35,029 nt of DNA. Origin: Novosphingobium sp. UBA6722 (GTDB lineage: Bacteria; Pseudomonadota; Alphaproteobacteria; Sphingomonadales; Sphingomonadaceae). The position numbers were made by a program, and so were the translations under genes. Below the pieces are notes generated by a model that was given only the letters and a program-made list of their open reading frames with translations, was not told the origin of the DNA and did no database searches. The stretch covers positions 6,272-41,300 of the forward strand of contig DKII01000054.1 of NCBI GenBank assembly GCA_002454125.1, read 5' to 3'. Positions 16,101 through 22,762 of the stretch are shown in pieces (within the stretch, counting starts at the first letter, position 1; every line of letters starts with the position of its first letter).

Positions 16101-16498
16101 TGGCGCTTGTCGCTGCCGTCGCGGTTCATGATCCAGATGTTGTCGCCGCCGCCGCGGTCGGAGGTGAAGGCGATCCGCTTGCCATCGGGCGAGAAGCGCG
16201 GCTGGGTCTCGTAAGGCAGGCCTTCCGAGATCCGGGTCGGCGTGCCGCCGCTGATCGGCATGGTGTAGATGTCACCCAGCAGGTCGAAGGCCACGGTCTG
16301 CCCATCCGGGCTGACATCGAGGTTCATCCAGGTGCCTTCCTCGACCGAGATTGGCACTTCGCGGACCTTCATCCCCGGCGGGGCGGAGACATCCCACTTG
16401 GGCGCATCCTTGGCGTCCTGGGCCGATACGGCGGCAGGCAGGGCGGCAAGGCTCAACGCCAGGGCCAGGCGCGAGGCGGTGCGGGCAACGGTCTTCAT
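13199..16498 (-). CDS. Exported TolB-like propeller / amidohydrolase family protein
   Basis: A 1099-residue protein. Residues 1-27 form a Sec-type signal peptide (positive MKTVARTASR, hydrophobic core, AVSA-Q cleavage). Residues about 50-660 carry repeated PD40/WD40-type blades with the signature SPDGxxxxF (for example SPDGKRIAFTSDRGG, SPDGKKIAYVRR). The C-terminal about 400 residues are an amidohydrolase barrel: H-A-H at 728 and 730 (GLIDAHAHG), later TIEHNLPLG, AIGAHGQEPG and the closing LADLVVLDADPTQDI. Homologues are often annotated as imidazolonepropionase-like or TolB fusions; a peptidase or dipeptidase-like role is possible. The ATG at 16498 has GGGGGAGA upstream; open frame extending to 16717 crosses repeats. 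Confidence 0.92.
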   Translation of the reverse strand: MKTVARTASRLALALSLAALPAAVSAQDAKDAPKWDVSAPPGMKVREVPISVEEGTWMNLDVSPDGQTVAFDLLGDIYTMPISGGTPTRISEGLPYETQPRFSPDGKRIAFTSDRGGGDNIWIMNRDGSDKRQLTNESFRLLNQPSWSPDGQYIVAKKHFTTGRSLGTGEVWMYHVSGGDGVLLVKRPSEQHQKELGEPIFAPDGKHIYYTRNTTPGPIFEYAQDSNNQLFAIERYDLETGKIDSMIGGEGGAVRPTPSPDGKKIAYVRREATQPRLYVRDLATGEDRKVYDALDMDVQETWAVTGVYPNMAWTPDSASLVVWAGGKLNRVDLATGKSAVIPFKINDTRGVIDPPRPAVAVAPDTFETKMPRGANVSPDGKSVVFETLGKLWIKPMAGGEPRRLTTDDAAMEAYPSWSADGKKLAYVRWTDAGLGEVRTIAASGGKSTAITPAGHYARPRFSPDGKTVVFEKDRGGYLSSPRASAEPGVYRVAATGGAMTQITGNGGNPQFGASNDRVFVMEGDAKESRLVSLDLNGEARRVHAKGELVNDYRVSPDGKFLAFRQNYQAFVTPLVPGTQEVSLSPKGGALPVVKVSGDGADWIHWSEGGARVNWSLGPTVFGAATSALFADAPLAKGAKPAKFEPPKSGVSLSMKVTVDKPKGRVAIVGARVVTMKGADGGAIDNAVILIEGDRIAAVGPAAAVTIPAGTPTLDATGKTIIPGLIDAHAHGPYGIDEITPQANWAEMINLALGVTTRHDPSSSARTVFPALEMTRAGKIIGPRSFSTAEIVYGARAAGVYAQIDSYDDALAHVRRLKAQGAHSLKNYNQPRRDQRQQVTAAALAEGMRSVAEGGSLYGFDMTLIADGNTTIEHNLPLGVFYEDVLQFFSQSKTGYTPTLVVTYGGPAADPYWRSHTDVWKHPLLQKHEPAAILAANNARRTIAADGDYKDDDSAREAAKLARRGVPVAIGAHGQEPGIAAHWELWSFARGGMSPIEALRAGTIEAARSLGYDADVGSLEPGKLADLVVLDADPTQDIRNSDKISKVMIGGRLLDAATLNEELTGTRKRPAYWWEGKDGAQGYTGPAGGGSTAHADQDDG

Positions 16499-16517
16499 CA
16501 GTGGAATCTCCCCCAGT

Positions 16518-16545
16518 CTGGCCCCAGGTTCCCGCCCGGGGCCAG
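16518..16545. repeat. Stem-loop in the leader of the amidohydrolase gene
   Basis: CTGGCCCC (16518-16525) and GGGGCCAG (16538-16545) are perfect inverted arms around a 12-nt loop, located between a perfect minus-strand TTGACA (16554-16549) and the ribosome binding site. It could form in the mRNA leader; the matching -10 is weak. Confidence 0.4.
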
Positions 16546-16596
16546 CGCTGTCAATCAGCGGTTCGGCGAACGACTTCAGTATCGGACGAAAGCTCT

Positions 16597-16669
16597 CTCC
16601 TCCCCCTCGATGGGGGAGGGATACCGCAGCTCGGCGGCTCTGCCGCCTAGCGCAGGTTGGGTGGGGGTG
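16597..16669 (+). repeat. 73-nt repeat, left copy of an inverted pair
   Basis: It begins with a short hairpin CCCCCTCGATGGGGG and ends TTGGGTGGGGGTG. The right copy (16705-16777) is its inverted partner with the same length, about 53 of 73 positions identical by hand alignment and both ends best conserved. It resembles sphingomonad REP-type intergenic elements. Confidence 0.7.
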
Positions 16670-16704
16670 CGCTATCCAAGAGGTGCTGTGACCAAAGGTT
16701 CCAT

Positions 16705-16777
16705 CACCCCCATCCAACTTCGACTACGCCGCTGCGCGACCAAGTCTTTGTATCCTTCCCCCATCAAGGGGGAAGAG
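16705..16777 (-). repeat. 73-nt repeat, right copy of an inverted pair
   Basis: Read on the minus strand it starts CTCTTCCCCCTTGATGGGG and ends TTGGATGGGGGTG, matching the left copy across a 35-nt centre (16670-16704). The pair fills most of the 290-bp gap between the amidohydrolase start and the stop of the dehydrogenase gene; no gene is seen in this gap. Confidence 0.7.
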
Positions 16778-16788
16778 ATGTGAGTACA

Positions 16789-17895
16789 TCAGCCGTGCGG
16801 CGTAACCAGGTACTTCTCGCCCGTGCGGCGGGCATTGTACATGGTCACGGCATCCTTGGTCAGCATGTCCTCAAGGGTGCCCTTCTTGGCATAGTGGCTG
16901 GCGAAGGTGGTGGTCAGGTCCTTCATCACCCGTGCCCGCATCCGCCCGACAATCTCTGGCCCGGCCTTCATCATGAACGGCGTCAGCAGCCAGCCCGACA
17001 GGTCCCAGGTCAGGCCAAAGGCGCGGTTGAGGATCGTCGGACCGAGGTCCAGCGCGCCATAGATGCAGACCTTCTTGGCCGCGTTCGAGCCATAGCGGCT
17101 GAAGGCAGCGCCGCGGCTGGCGGCGGCTTCCATGGCCGTGAGGAACTGGCTCGCAACGGTGCCGCCACCGATCGGATCGAAGCCGATCATCGCCTTGGTC
17201 TCAGCAATCGCGTCGATCAGCTTCGGCATGTAATCGGCGTCGGTCATGTTGAGGACGTGGGTGGCGCCAAGGTCCTTGAGAAGCTTCACCTGCGCGTCCG
17301 AGCGGACCACGTTTACCAGCGGGATACCGTCTTCAAGGCAGATCTTGAGCAGCATCTGCCCCAGGTTCGATGCCGCGGCGGCGTGGACGATGCCGGTGTA
17401 GCCTTCGAGCTTCATCGTTTCGACAAAGCCCAGTGCGGTCATCGGATTGACGAACGAACTGGCGGCCTGTTCGGCGGTCACGCCATCTGCCACTTCAAAG
17501 CCCATATTGGGATCGGCATAGGCATAAGAGCCATAGGCCGTGCCGGGGACGCAGGCGATCCGCTTGCCCATCAGATGCTCGCAGCCTTCGCCGGCGGCGA
17601 CGACGATCCCGGCGGCCTCGTTGCCCGCGGGCATGGCCATACCGTGCCGCGCCTTCATCGCGCGGGTCGCGTTTTCGGGCATCTTCGCCACGACCTTGCC
17701 GGGCGAATAGACCGCGTTGTCAGTATCGGCGCTGGCAAACAGCAGACCCAGGTCAGACGGGTTGATCGGCGTCGCCTCAACCTGGATCAGCACCTGGCCG
17801 GGCTTGGGATCGTCCCAGGTCTGGTCATTGAGCTGGACGGTCAGCGTGCCATCGGCATCGAGCTGGGTGGTGAGTTGCTTGCCGGTGAAGGCCAT
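16789..17895 (-). CDS. Medium-chain dehydrogenase/reductase, zinc-independent quinone-reductase-like
   Basis: A 368-residue MDR-superfamily protein. The GroES-like N-terminal domain has PGQVLIQVEATPINPSDLG and PAGNEAAGIVVAAGEG; the cofactor domain has NPMTALGFVE, then H-A-A-A-A-S-N-L-G-Q-M (nucleotide-binding glycine turn with Asn-Leu-Gly rather than the common GxGQ). The catalytic Cys/His zinc ligands of alcohol dehydrogenases are not evident, favouring a quinone or enoyl reductase-type NAD(P)H enzyme. The start has GGGAGA upstream of the ATG at 17895. It follows truA in the same direction after 44 bp; the substrate is unknown. Confidence 0.87.
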   Translation of the reverse strand: MAFTGKQLTTQLDADGTLTVQLNDQTWDDPKPGQVLIQVEATPINPSDLGLLFASADTDNAVYSPGKVVAKMPENATRAMKARHGMAMPAGNEAAGIVVAAGEGCEHLMGKRIACVPGTAYGSYAYADPNMGFEVADGVTAEQAASSFVNPMTALGFVETMKLEGYTGIVHAAAASNLGQMLLKICLEDGIPLVNVVRSDAQVKLLKDLGATHVLNMTDADYMPKLIDAIAETKAMIGFDPIGGGTVASQFLTAMEAAASRGAAFSRYGSNAAKKVCIYGALDLGPTILNRAFGLTWDLSGWLLTPFMMKAGPEIVGRMRARVMKDLTTTFASHYAKKGTLEDMLTKDAVTMYNARRTGEKYLVTPHG

Positions 17896-17939
17896 TGGTT
17901 GTCTCCCGAATCCTTGGTTTCGGATCGCAACCTAGTCGT

Positions 17940-18686
17940 TCATTCGCCCGGGTAAAGCGCGCGGACGAAATAGAGGCCTTCGCTGGGTGCATTCAGCCCC
18001 AGCGCCGAACGGTCGCGGGCGGCCAGTGCCTCGCCAACCTGCTCCTCGCGCCACCGACCCATGCCGACCAGGGCGAGGCAGCCGACCATTGAGCGGACCT
18101 GGTGGTGCAGGAAAGAGCGCGCGGCGGCACGGATGTGGACTTCCTCGCCGACCCGCTCGACCGTCAGCAGATCGAGCGTCTTCTCCGGGCTCTGTGCCTG
18201 GCAGTGGACCGAGCGGAAGGTGGTAAAGTCATGCTGCCCGACCAGCGCCTGCGCCGCGCGGTGCATCGCCTTGGCATCAAGCGGCTGGGCGACTTGCCAG
18301 GCGCGGTTGCGGTCAAGCGTCAAGGGCGCGCGGCGGTTGGCGATCCGGTAAAGGTACTCGCGGCCAATACAGGAAAAGCGGGCATGCCAGTCGTCGGGCA
18401 CGGCCTCGCAGGCCAGGACGGCGATCGGGGCGGGGCGAAGGTGGTGATTGACCGCTTCCATCAGCCGGAAGGCATCAATGTCCTTCGCCACCTCGACATG
18501 AGCGCGCATTCCAAGCGCGTGAACGCCTGCGTCAGTTCGGCCGGCAGCATGCAGGGTTACGGTCTCGCCCGTCGTTGCGTGCACAGCCTCTTCCACCGCC
18601 TGCTGGACCGAAGGCCCATGGGCCTGACGCTGCAAGCCGAAGAACGGTGTGCCATCAAACTCGAGGGTGAAGGCGAAGCGGGTCAA
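17940..18686 (-). CDS. truA: tRNA pseudouridine(38-40) synthase TruA
   Basis: TruA converts uridines 38-40 of the anticodon stem-loop to pseudouridine. The 248-residue protein begins T-R-F-A-F-T-L-E-F-D-G-T-P-F-F-G and contains the catalytic motif GRTDAGVHA with the nucleophilic Asp at residue 52. It also has F-S-C-I-G-R-E-Y-L-Y-R-I and the S-F-L-H-H-Q-V-R-S-M-V-G segment typical of the C-terminal domain. The start is most likely a TTG at 18686, overlapping the fmt stop TGA, which gives the normal family start; the open frame extends to 18797 but only inside fmt. It is translationally coupled to fmt. Confidence 0.93.
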   Translation of the reverse strand: MTRFAFTLEFDGTPFFGLQRQAHGPSVQQAVEEAVHATTGETVTLHAAGRTDAGVHALGMRAHVEVAKDIDAFRLMEAVNHHLRPAPIAVLACEAVPDDWHARFSCIGREYLYRIANRRAPLTLDRNRAWQVAQPLDAKAMHRAAQALVGQHDFTTFRSVHCQAQSPEKTLDLLTVERVGEEVHIRAAARSFLHHQVRSMVGCLALVGMGRWREEQVGEALAARDRSALGLNAPSEGLYFVRALYPGE

Positions 18687-19591
18687 GCTAGCGTGGTCCC
18701 TGCGGCAATTGCCCAGCCGCGCAACAGGTCGGCCGTCGCCATCACTGGCCGACCCGCGCGTTGGACCAAGGTCGGGCGGATTGCGCCTGTGGCGCAAGCG
18801 ATGGTCAGCTGATCATCCAGCACCTCGCCAGGTGCCCCGCTCCCATCAGTGATATCGGCCGCGAACACCTTGCAACGTTCGCCCTGGTATTCGAACCATG
18901 CGCCCGGGGCCGGAGCAAAGGCAAGGATCTGGCGTTCGACCTGCGCAGCGTCCTGGGAAAAGTCGAGCCGGGTCTCGGCCTTGTCGATCTTCTTGGCATA
19001 GGTCACGCCATCGTCCGGCTGGGGCTGTTCCGGATAGGCGGAAAGGTCAGCCAGCACCTCCACGATCAGCCGCGCACCGATCTGTGCCAGCTCCTCGGTC
19101 AGCTCCCCGGCAGTCTTTCGGTCGATTGGTGTACGCCCTTCCAGCAGCACCGGCCCGGTATCGAGCCCGGCCTCCATCCGCATAATGTCCACCCCGGTCT
19201 CGGCATCGCCGGCCAGGATCGCGCGCTGGATCGGTGCCGCCCCGCGCCAGCGCGGCAGGATCGAGCCGTGGAGATTGAGGCAGCCATGCTTTGGTGCGTC
19301 GAGCACGGCCTGCGGCAGGATCAGGCCATAGGCCGCAACCACGGCAATGTCGGCATCGAGCGCGGCAAAGGCCGCCTGTTCCTCCGCGCCCTTGAGCGAG
19401 GCTGGATGGCGCACTGCAATCCTCAGTTCCTCGGCCTTGCGGTGGACCGGAGTCGGGGTCAGCTCCTTGCCACGCCGGCCGCCGGGGCGGGGCGGCTGGG
19501 TATAGGCGGCCACCACCTCATGGCCCGCCGCGACCAGCGCTTCCAGCGCCGGTACGGCAAAGTCCGGGGTACCCATGAAGATGATGCGCAC
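18683..19591 (-). CDS. fmt: Methionyl-tRNA formyltransferase
   Basis: Fmt formylates initiator Met-tRNA using 10-formyl-tetrahydrofolate. The 302-residue protein opens MRIIFMGTPDFAVPALEAL, has the catalytic residues Asn106 and His108 (LNLHGS) and Asp144 (LDTGPVLL) at the same numbers as the E. coli enzyme, and the LPRWRGAAPIQRAI folate-region motif. The tRNA-binding C-terminal domain follows to the end. The start is a GTG at 19591. The partner enzyme def is 770 bp away on the opposite strand with recR between; fmt and truA form an overlapping pair. A long inverted repeat occupies the divergent gap with recR. Confidence 0.95.
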   Translation of the reverse strand: MRIIFMGTPDFAVPALEALVAAGHEVVAAYTQPPRPGGRRGKELTPTPVHRKAEELRIAVRHPASLKGAEEQAAFAALDADIAVVAAYGLILPQAVLDAPKHGCLNLHGSILPRWRGAAPIQRAILAGDAETGVDIMRMEAGLDTGPVLLEGRTPIDRKTAGELTEELAQIGARLIVEVLADLSAYPEQPQPDDGVTYAKKIDKAETRLDFSQDAAQVERQILAFAPAPGAWFEYQGERCKVFAADITDGSGAPGEVLDDQLTIACATGAIRPTLVQRAGRPVMATADLLRGWAIAAGTTLA

Positions 19592-19602
19592 AACCTACTC
19601 CC

Positions 19603-19690
19603 GCTCGTCCTGAGCTTGTCGAAGGACTGTCCTTACTTTCGGCGGCGGAAAAGAAAAGGACGGGGCTTCGACAAGCTCAGCCTGAGCGGT
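19603..19690. repeat. Long imperfect inverted repeat between divergent fmt and recR
   Basis: CTGAGCTTGTCGAAG (19610-19624) and CTTCGACAAGCTCAG (19666-19680) are perfect 15-bp arms. Pairing extends outward (CCGCTC.. with ..GAGCGG) and inward (GTCCTT with AAGGAC at 19629-19634/19657-19662; TTTC with GAAA). The core matches a repeat I know to be widespread in sphingomonad intergenic regions. The recR ribosome binding site abuts the right arm. Confidence 0.8.
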
Positions 19691-19701
19691 ATGGGAGAAG
19701 A

Positions 19702-20298
19702 ATGGCATCGCAAGAGATCGAGACACTGACTCAGGCCCTGTCGCGCCTGCCGGGGCTGGGGCCGCGCTCGGCTAGGCGCGCCGTGCTGTGGCTGATCAAG
19801 CGGCGCGAAACCGCATTGGTGCAGCTCCTCAGCGCGCTTGAAGGCGTGTCGGAACGGCTGGTCGAATGCGAAACCTGCGGCAATGTTGATACGACCAATC
19901 CTTGCAGCATCTGCACCGATCCGCGCCGCGACCAGCGCGCGCTCTGCGTGGTGGAAGACGTTGCGGACCTCTGGGCGCTGGACCGGGCGCGGCTGTTCAC
20001 CGGGCGCTATCATGTGCTGGGCGGGCGGCTCTCGGCGCTCGAAGGGGTGCGGCCGGAGGATCTGACCATCGCCGCCCTGATCCAGCGCGTTTCCGCGGGC
20101 GGGATTGACGAGGTCGTGCTCGCCATGAACGCCACCCTCGAAGGCCAGACGACTGCGCATTATATCGCCGAGCGGCTGGAGGGCTTCCCTGTGCGGATTA
20201 CCCAGCTCGCCCACGGCCTGCCCGTTGGCGGCGAACTGGACTATCTGGATGAGGGAACCCTGGCCCAGGCGCTGCGGGCGCGGCGGCCGATGGGCTAG
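19702..20298 (+). CDS. recR: Recombination mediator protein RecR
   Basis: RecR works with RecO (and RecF) to load RecA on SSB-coated single-stranded DNA. The 198-residue protein has the N-terminal helix-hairpin-helix region (SRLPGLGPRSARR), the zinc finger Cys56, Cys59, Cys68 and Cys71 (CETCGNVDTTNPCSIC), the Toprim domain starting at CVVEDVADLWALD (Glu85) with GRYHVLGGRLSALEG, and normal length. GGGAGAAGA lies immediately upstream of the ATG at 19702, at the edge of the inverted repeat. A hairpin overlaps the stop codon. The dnaX/ybaB neighbours often found with recR are not in the window. Confidence 0.96.
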   Translation: MASQEIETLTQALSRLPGLGPRSARRAVLWLIKRRETALVQLLSALEGVSERLVECETCGNVDTTNPCSICTDPRRDQRALCVVEDVADLWALDRARLFTGRYHVLGGRLSALEGVRPEDLTIAALIQRVSAGGIDEVVLAMNATLEGQTTAHYIAERLEGFPVRITQLAHGLPVGGELDYLDEGTLAQALRARRPMG

Positions 20299-20316
20299 CC
20301 GATCAGACTGATCGGC
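20298..20316. terminator. Hairpin overlapping the recR stop codon
   Basis: GCCGATCA-GAC-TGATCGGC is a perfect 8-bp stem with a 3-nt loop beginning at the last base of the recR TAG. There is no T-tract afterwards; the def promoter begins 10 nt later. It could end recR transcription or block its readthrough into def. Confidence 0.5.
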
Positions 20317-20325
20317 GCAGCCGCC

Positions 20326-20354
20326 TTGCGATTTGGCGCTTTGCCGCCTATTTG
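20326..20354 (+). promoter_or_regulatory. Candidate def promoter giving a leaderless mRNA
   Basis: TTGCGA (20326-20331), a 17-nt spacer and TATTTG (20349-20354) are followed by 6 nt and the def ATG at 20361. No Shine-Dalgarno sequence is seen. The geometry is the same as at tetR (10209-10236), so the start codon would lie at or near +1. Confidence 0.5.
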
Positions 20355-20360
20355 CCCGCT

Positions 20361-20930
20361 ATGGCTATCCGCGAAATCATCGAAGTTCCCGATCCCCGAC
20401 TGAAGGTGATCTCCGAACCCGTCACCAAGTTTGACGATGAGCTCAAGACGCTCGTCGCCGACATGTTCGAGACCATGTACGACGCCCCCGGCATTGGCCT
20501 GGCGGCGATCCAGGTCGGCGTGCCGCTGCGCGTGCTGGTGATCGATCTTCAGCCGGAAGATCCCGACGCCGAGCCGGAAGTCTGCACCGCCCACGGCGGC
20601 CATTCGCATACGCACCAGCCGCTCAAGAAGGAGCCGCGGGTGTTCATCAATCCCGAGATCCTCGATCCATCCGAAGACCTCTCGGTCTATTCCGAAGGCT
20701 GCCTCTCGGTCCCCGAAATCTATGCCGACGTTGAGCGTCCGGCCCGAATTCGCGCCCGCTGGCAGGACCTGGACGGCAAGACTCACGAAGAAGAGATGGA
20801 CGGTCTGCTGGCAACCTGCCTGCAGCATGAGATGGATCACCTCGAAGGCATCCTGTTCATCGACCACCTCAGTCGGCTGAAGCGGCAGATGGCGCTGAAG
20901 AAGCTGGATAAGCTGCGCAAGGTCGCCTGA
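20361..20930 (+). CDS. def: Peptide deformylase
   Basis: Def removes the N-formyl group from nascent proteins. The 189-residue enzyme has all three motifs: GIGLAAIQ (44-51), EGCLS (112-116, metal ligand Cys114) and HEMDH (156-160, ligands His156/His160, catalytic Glu157). Between motifs I and II there is an insertion of about 25 residues (66-92) containing a His-rich HGGHSHTH stretch, not present in E. coli Def. The ATG at 20361 fits the family N-terminus (AIREIIEVPDPRL); the track of codons upstream (TTG at 20352) is less likely. Probably leaderless. rmuC follows after 41 bp. Confidence 0.96.
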   Translation: MAIREIIEVPDPRLKVISEPVTKFDDELKTLVADMFETMYDAPGIGLAAIQVGVPLRVLVIDLQPEDPDAEPEVCTAHGGHSHTHQPLKKEPRVFINPEILDPSEDLSVYSEGCLSVPEIYADVERPARIRARWQDLDGKTHEEEMDGLLATCLQHEMDHLEGILFIDHLSRLKRQMALKKLDKLRKVA

Positions 20931-20971
20931 TAGGACTGGCGTTCTCGCTCCGTTCCGGTTAGCGTGGGCGC

Positions 20972-22309
20972 ATGGACTCTACGCTGACCCTCATTCTCAT
21001 TCTCGTTTTCGGCCTTGCCGCAGGCACCGCCCTCGGCTGGTTTTTCGGCTCGCGCCCGGTTGCTGATCTGCGCGAGCGGCTGGCCGAGCAGGAGGCCGGG
21101 GCCAAGGACCTCGACGCGCGTTTCCGCCAGGCCGTGAAGGAATTGAGCGACGCTTCGATTGAGAATGCGACGCTCAAGGCGAATGCCGCCAACTTCGAGG
21201 AGCAGAAGGCCGGCCTGATCGCCGCGCAGGAATCGCTCAAGAAGGAATTCGAGAATGCTGGCGCGAAGATCCTTGCCCAGGCGCAGGAGGTCTTGCTCAA
21301 CCGCGCGCAGGAACGGCTGACCCAGTCCGAAGAGAAGAGCGCGGAACGGCTGAAGGCGCTGCTGGCGCCGGTCGATGAACGGCTCAAGAGCTATGAAGTG
21401 CAGGTCCAGTCGCTGGAAAAGCAGCGGGTTGATGCCTTTGGCCAGCTTACTGGCCTGATCCAGTCGCTGCGCGAAGGACAGGAGCAGGTCCGCGCCGAGG
21501 CCGCCCGGCTGGGCAACTCACTCACCAACGCCCCTAAAGCCCGCGGCCGCTGGGGCGAGCGGGCGTTGCAGAACGTGCTCGAGCAGTGCGGCCTGTCGGA
21601 GCACACCGATTTCGAGCTGGAGCACTCGCTCGACACCGAAGACGGTCGCCTGCGGCCCGATGCGATTGTCCACGTGCCGGGGCAGAAGAAGCTGGTGATC
21701 GACGCCAAGGTCTCGCTCAACGCCTATCAGGCGGCGTTCGAGGCCAATGACGATGCCGAGCGCAAACGCCATCTCGATCTCCACGCCCGGTCGATGCGGA
21801 ACCATGTCGCGACGCTGGGGGCCAAGGCTTACCAGAGCCAGTTCGACGATGCGCCGGACTATGTGGTGATGTTCGTTCCCGGCGAACACTTCGTCGCCGC
21901 CGCGCTCGAGCACGATCCCGAACTGTGGGATTTTGCGTTCCACAATAAGGTTCTACTCGCCACTCCTACCAACCTGGTTGCGATTGCCCGGACCGTTGCC
22001 ATGGTCTGGAAGCAGGACCAGCTGGCGCGCGAGGCGGTCGAAATCGGCAAGGCCGGGGCCGAGCTGTACGACCGGATCGCGGTGGCTGCGGAACATCTCA
22101 AGCGGGTTGGCGGCGGCCTCGAAAGCGCGGTCAACAACTACAACAAGTTCGTCTCGAGCTTTGAACGCAACGTCGTCTCGTCCGGCAAGCGGCTGCGCGA
22201 CAAGGGCATCGAGATCGGCAAGCGCGAGATCGAGGAGGTGCCCCTGATCGAGGCGGCGCCCCGCTATAGCGGGAGCGAGGCTCCGGCCATCGCCGAGGAA
22301 GCGGACTAA
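20972..22309 (+). CDS. rmuC: DNA recombination protein RmuC
   Basis: A 445-residue RmuC homologue. It has an N-terminal membrane anchor (TLILILVFGLAAGTALGWFF, residues about 6-25), a long Ala/Glu-rich coiled coil (about 30-190), then the RmuC nuclease-like domain starting RGRWGERALQNVLEQCGL and containing RPDAIVHVPGQKKLVIDAKVSLNAY, which has the D...D-A-K pattern of PD-(D/E)xK-type folds. RmuC limits recombination at inverted repeats; the biochemical activity is unproven. TAGCGT lies 6 nt before the ATG, another possible leaderless -10, though readthrough from def is equally possible. Its end overlaps the convergent META-domain gene by 4 bp. Confidence 0.93.
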   Translation: MDSTLTLILILVFGLAAGTALGWFFGSRPVADLRERLAEQEAGAKDLDARFRQAVKELSDASIENATLKANAANFEEQKAGLIAAQESLKKEFENAGAKILAQAQEVLLNRAQERLTQSEEKSAERLKALLAPVDERLKSYEVQVQSLEKQRVDAFGQLTGLIQSLREGQEQVRAEAARLGNSLTNAPKARGRWGERALQNVLEQCGLSEHTDFELEHSLDTEDGRLRPDAIVHVPGQKKLVIDAKVSLNAYQAAFEANDDAERKRHLDLHARSMRNHVATLGAKAYQSQFDDAPDYVVMFVPGEHFVAAALEHDPELWDFAFHNKVLLATPTNLVAIARTVAMVWKQDQLAREAVEIGKAGAELYDRIAVAAEHLKRVGGGLESAVNNYNKFVSSFERNVVSSGKRLRDKGIEIGKREIEEVPLIEAAPRYSGSEAPAIAEEAD

Positions 22310-22719
22310 TCGCTCTTCCGGACGAGTTCGGCCACATGCTTGGCCGAACGAATGCCCATCCGGCCATTCTCGACGAAGAAGGCTGGCGATGCGCCAAGCA
22401 GTTCAGCGACCGCGCGCTCCTGCTCCATCAGGCCTTCGCAGTACATCTGGGTCGAAATGATCGGACCGACCTTCATCTGCCCGTTGGTCAGCTGAAGATC
22501 GCCGCCCAGGCCGTTGCAACCAACGGTTGCGGCAATGCGCTTCTCGAAAATCCGCAATTCGGCCCTGCTGGACACCAGTTTTTGGCCGTCGATCGAAACG
22601 AATGTCCAGGTGGTCAGCGGGCGATCAGGCCCGCTTGCCGGCTTGGGCTCGGTAGCAGTCTGCGGCGCGGCGCAAGCGGCGAGCAGGGGCAGGGCGGCGA
22701 GAAGAGCTTGGCGGATCAT
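22306..22719 (-). CDS. META-domain lipoprotein (HslJ-like)
   Basis: A 137-residue exported protein. The signal peptide ends in the lipobox L-A-A-C (Cys16), predicting a lipid-anchored protein, followed by a Pro/Thr-rich linker and one META/HslJ-type domain: L-T-T-W-T-F-V-S-I-D-G, then ATVGCNGLGGDL (the GCN motif typical of META domains) and a QMYCEGLMEQERAVAELL helix. HslJ-type proteins are linked to heat shock or novobiocin resistance in E. coli; the molecular role is unclear. The pair Cys of GCN and YCEG could form a disulfide. It stands alone, 43 bp downstream of the TrmH gene. Confidence 0.85.
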   Translation of the reverse strand: MIRQALLAALPLLAACAAPQTATEPKPASGPDRPLTTWTFVSIDGQKLVSSRAELRIFEKRIAATVGCNGLGGDLQLTNGQMKVGPIISTQMYCEGLMEQERAVAELLGASPAFFVENGRMGIRSAKHVAELVRKSD

Positions 22720-22762
22720 GCTTTATCCTATCGCCCAACCCGCCTGATCGCCAGCTGAACGG

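Noticed and set aside
13169..16783. Two long plus-strand open frames (about 555 and 637 codons)
   Set aside because: They are antisense to the amidohydrolase gene, show low-complexity Arg/Gly/His/Asp composition and no domain; a by-product of high GC content on the strand opposite a long gene.
18687..18797. N-terminal extension of truA inside fmt
   Set aside because: The extension has no similarity to TruA; the TTG overlapping the fmt stop gives the normal family start and length.
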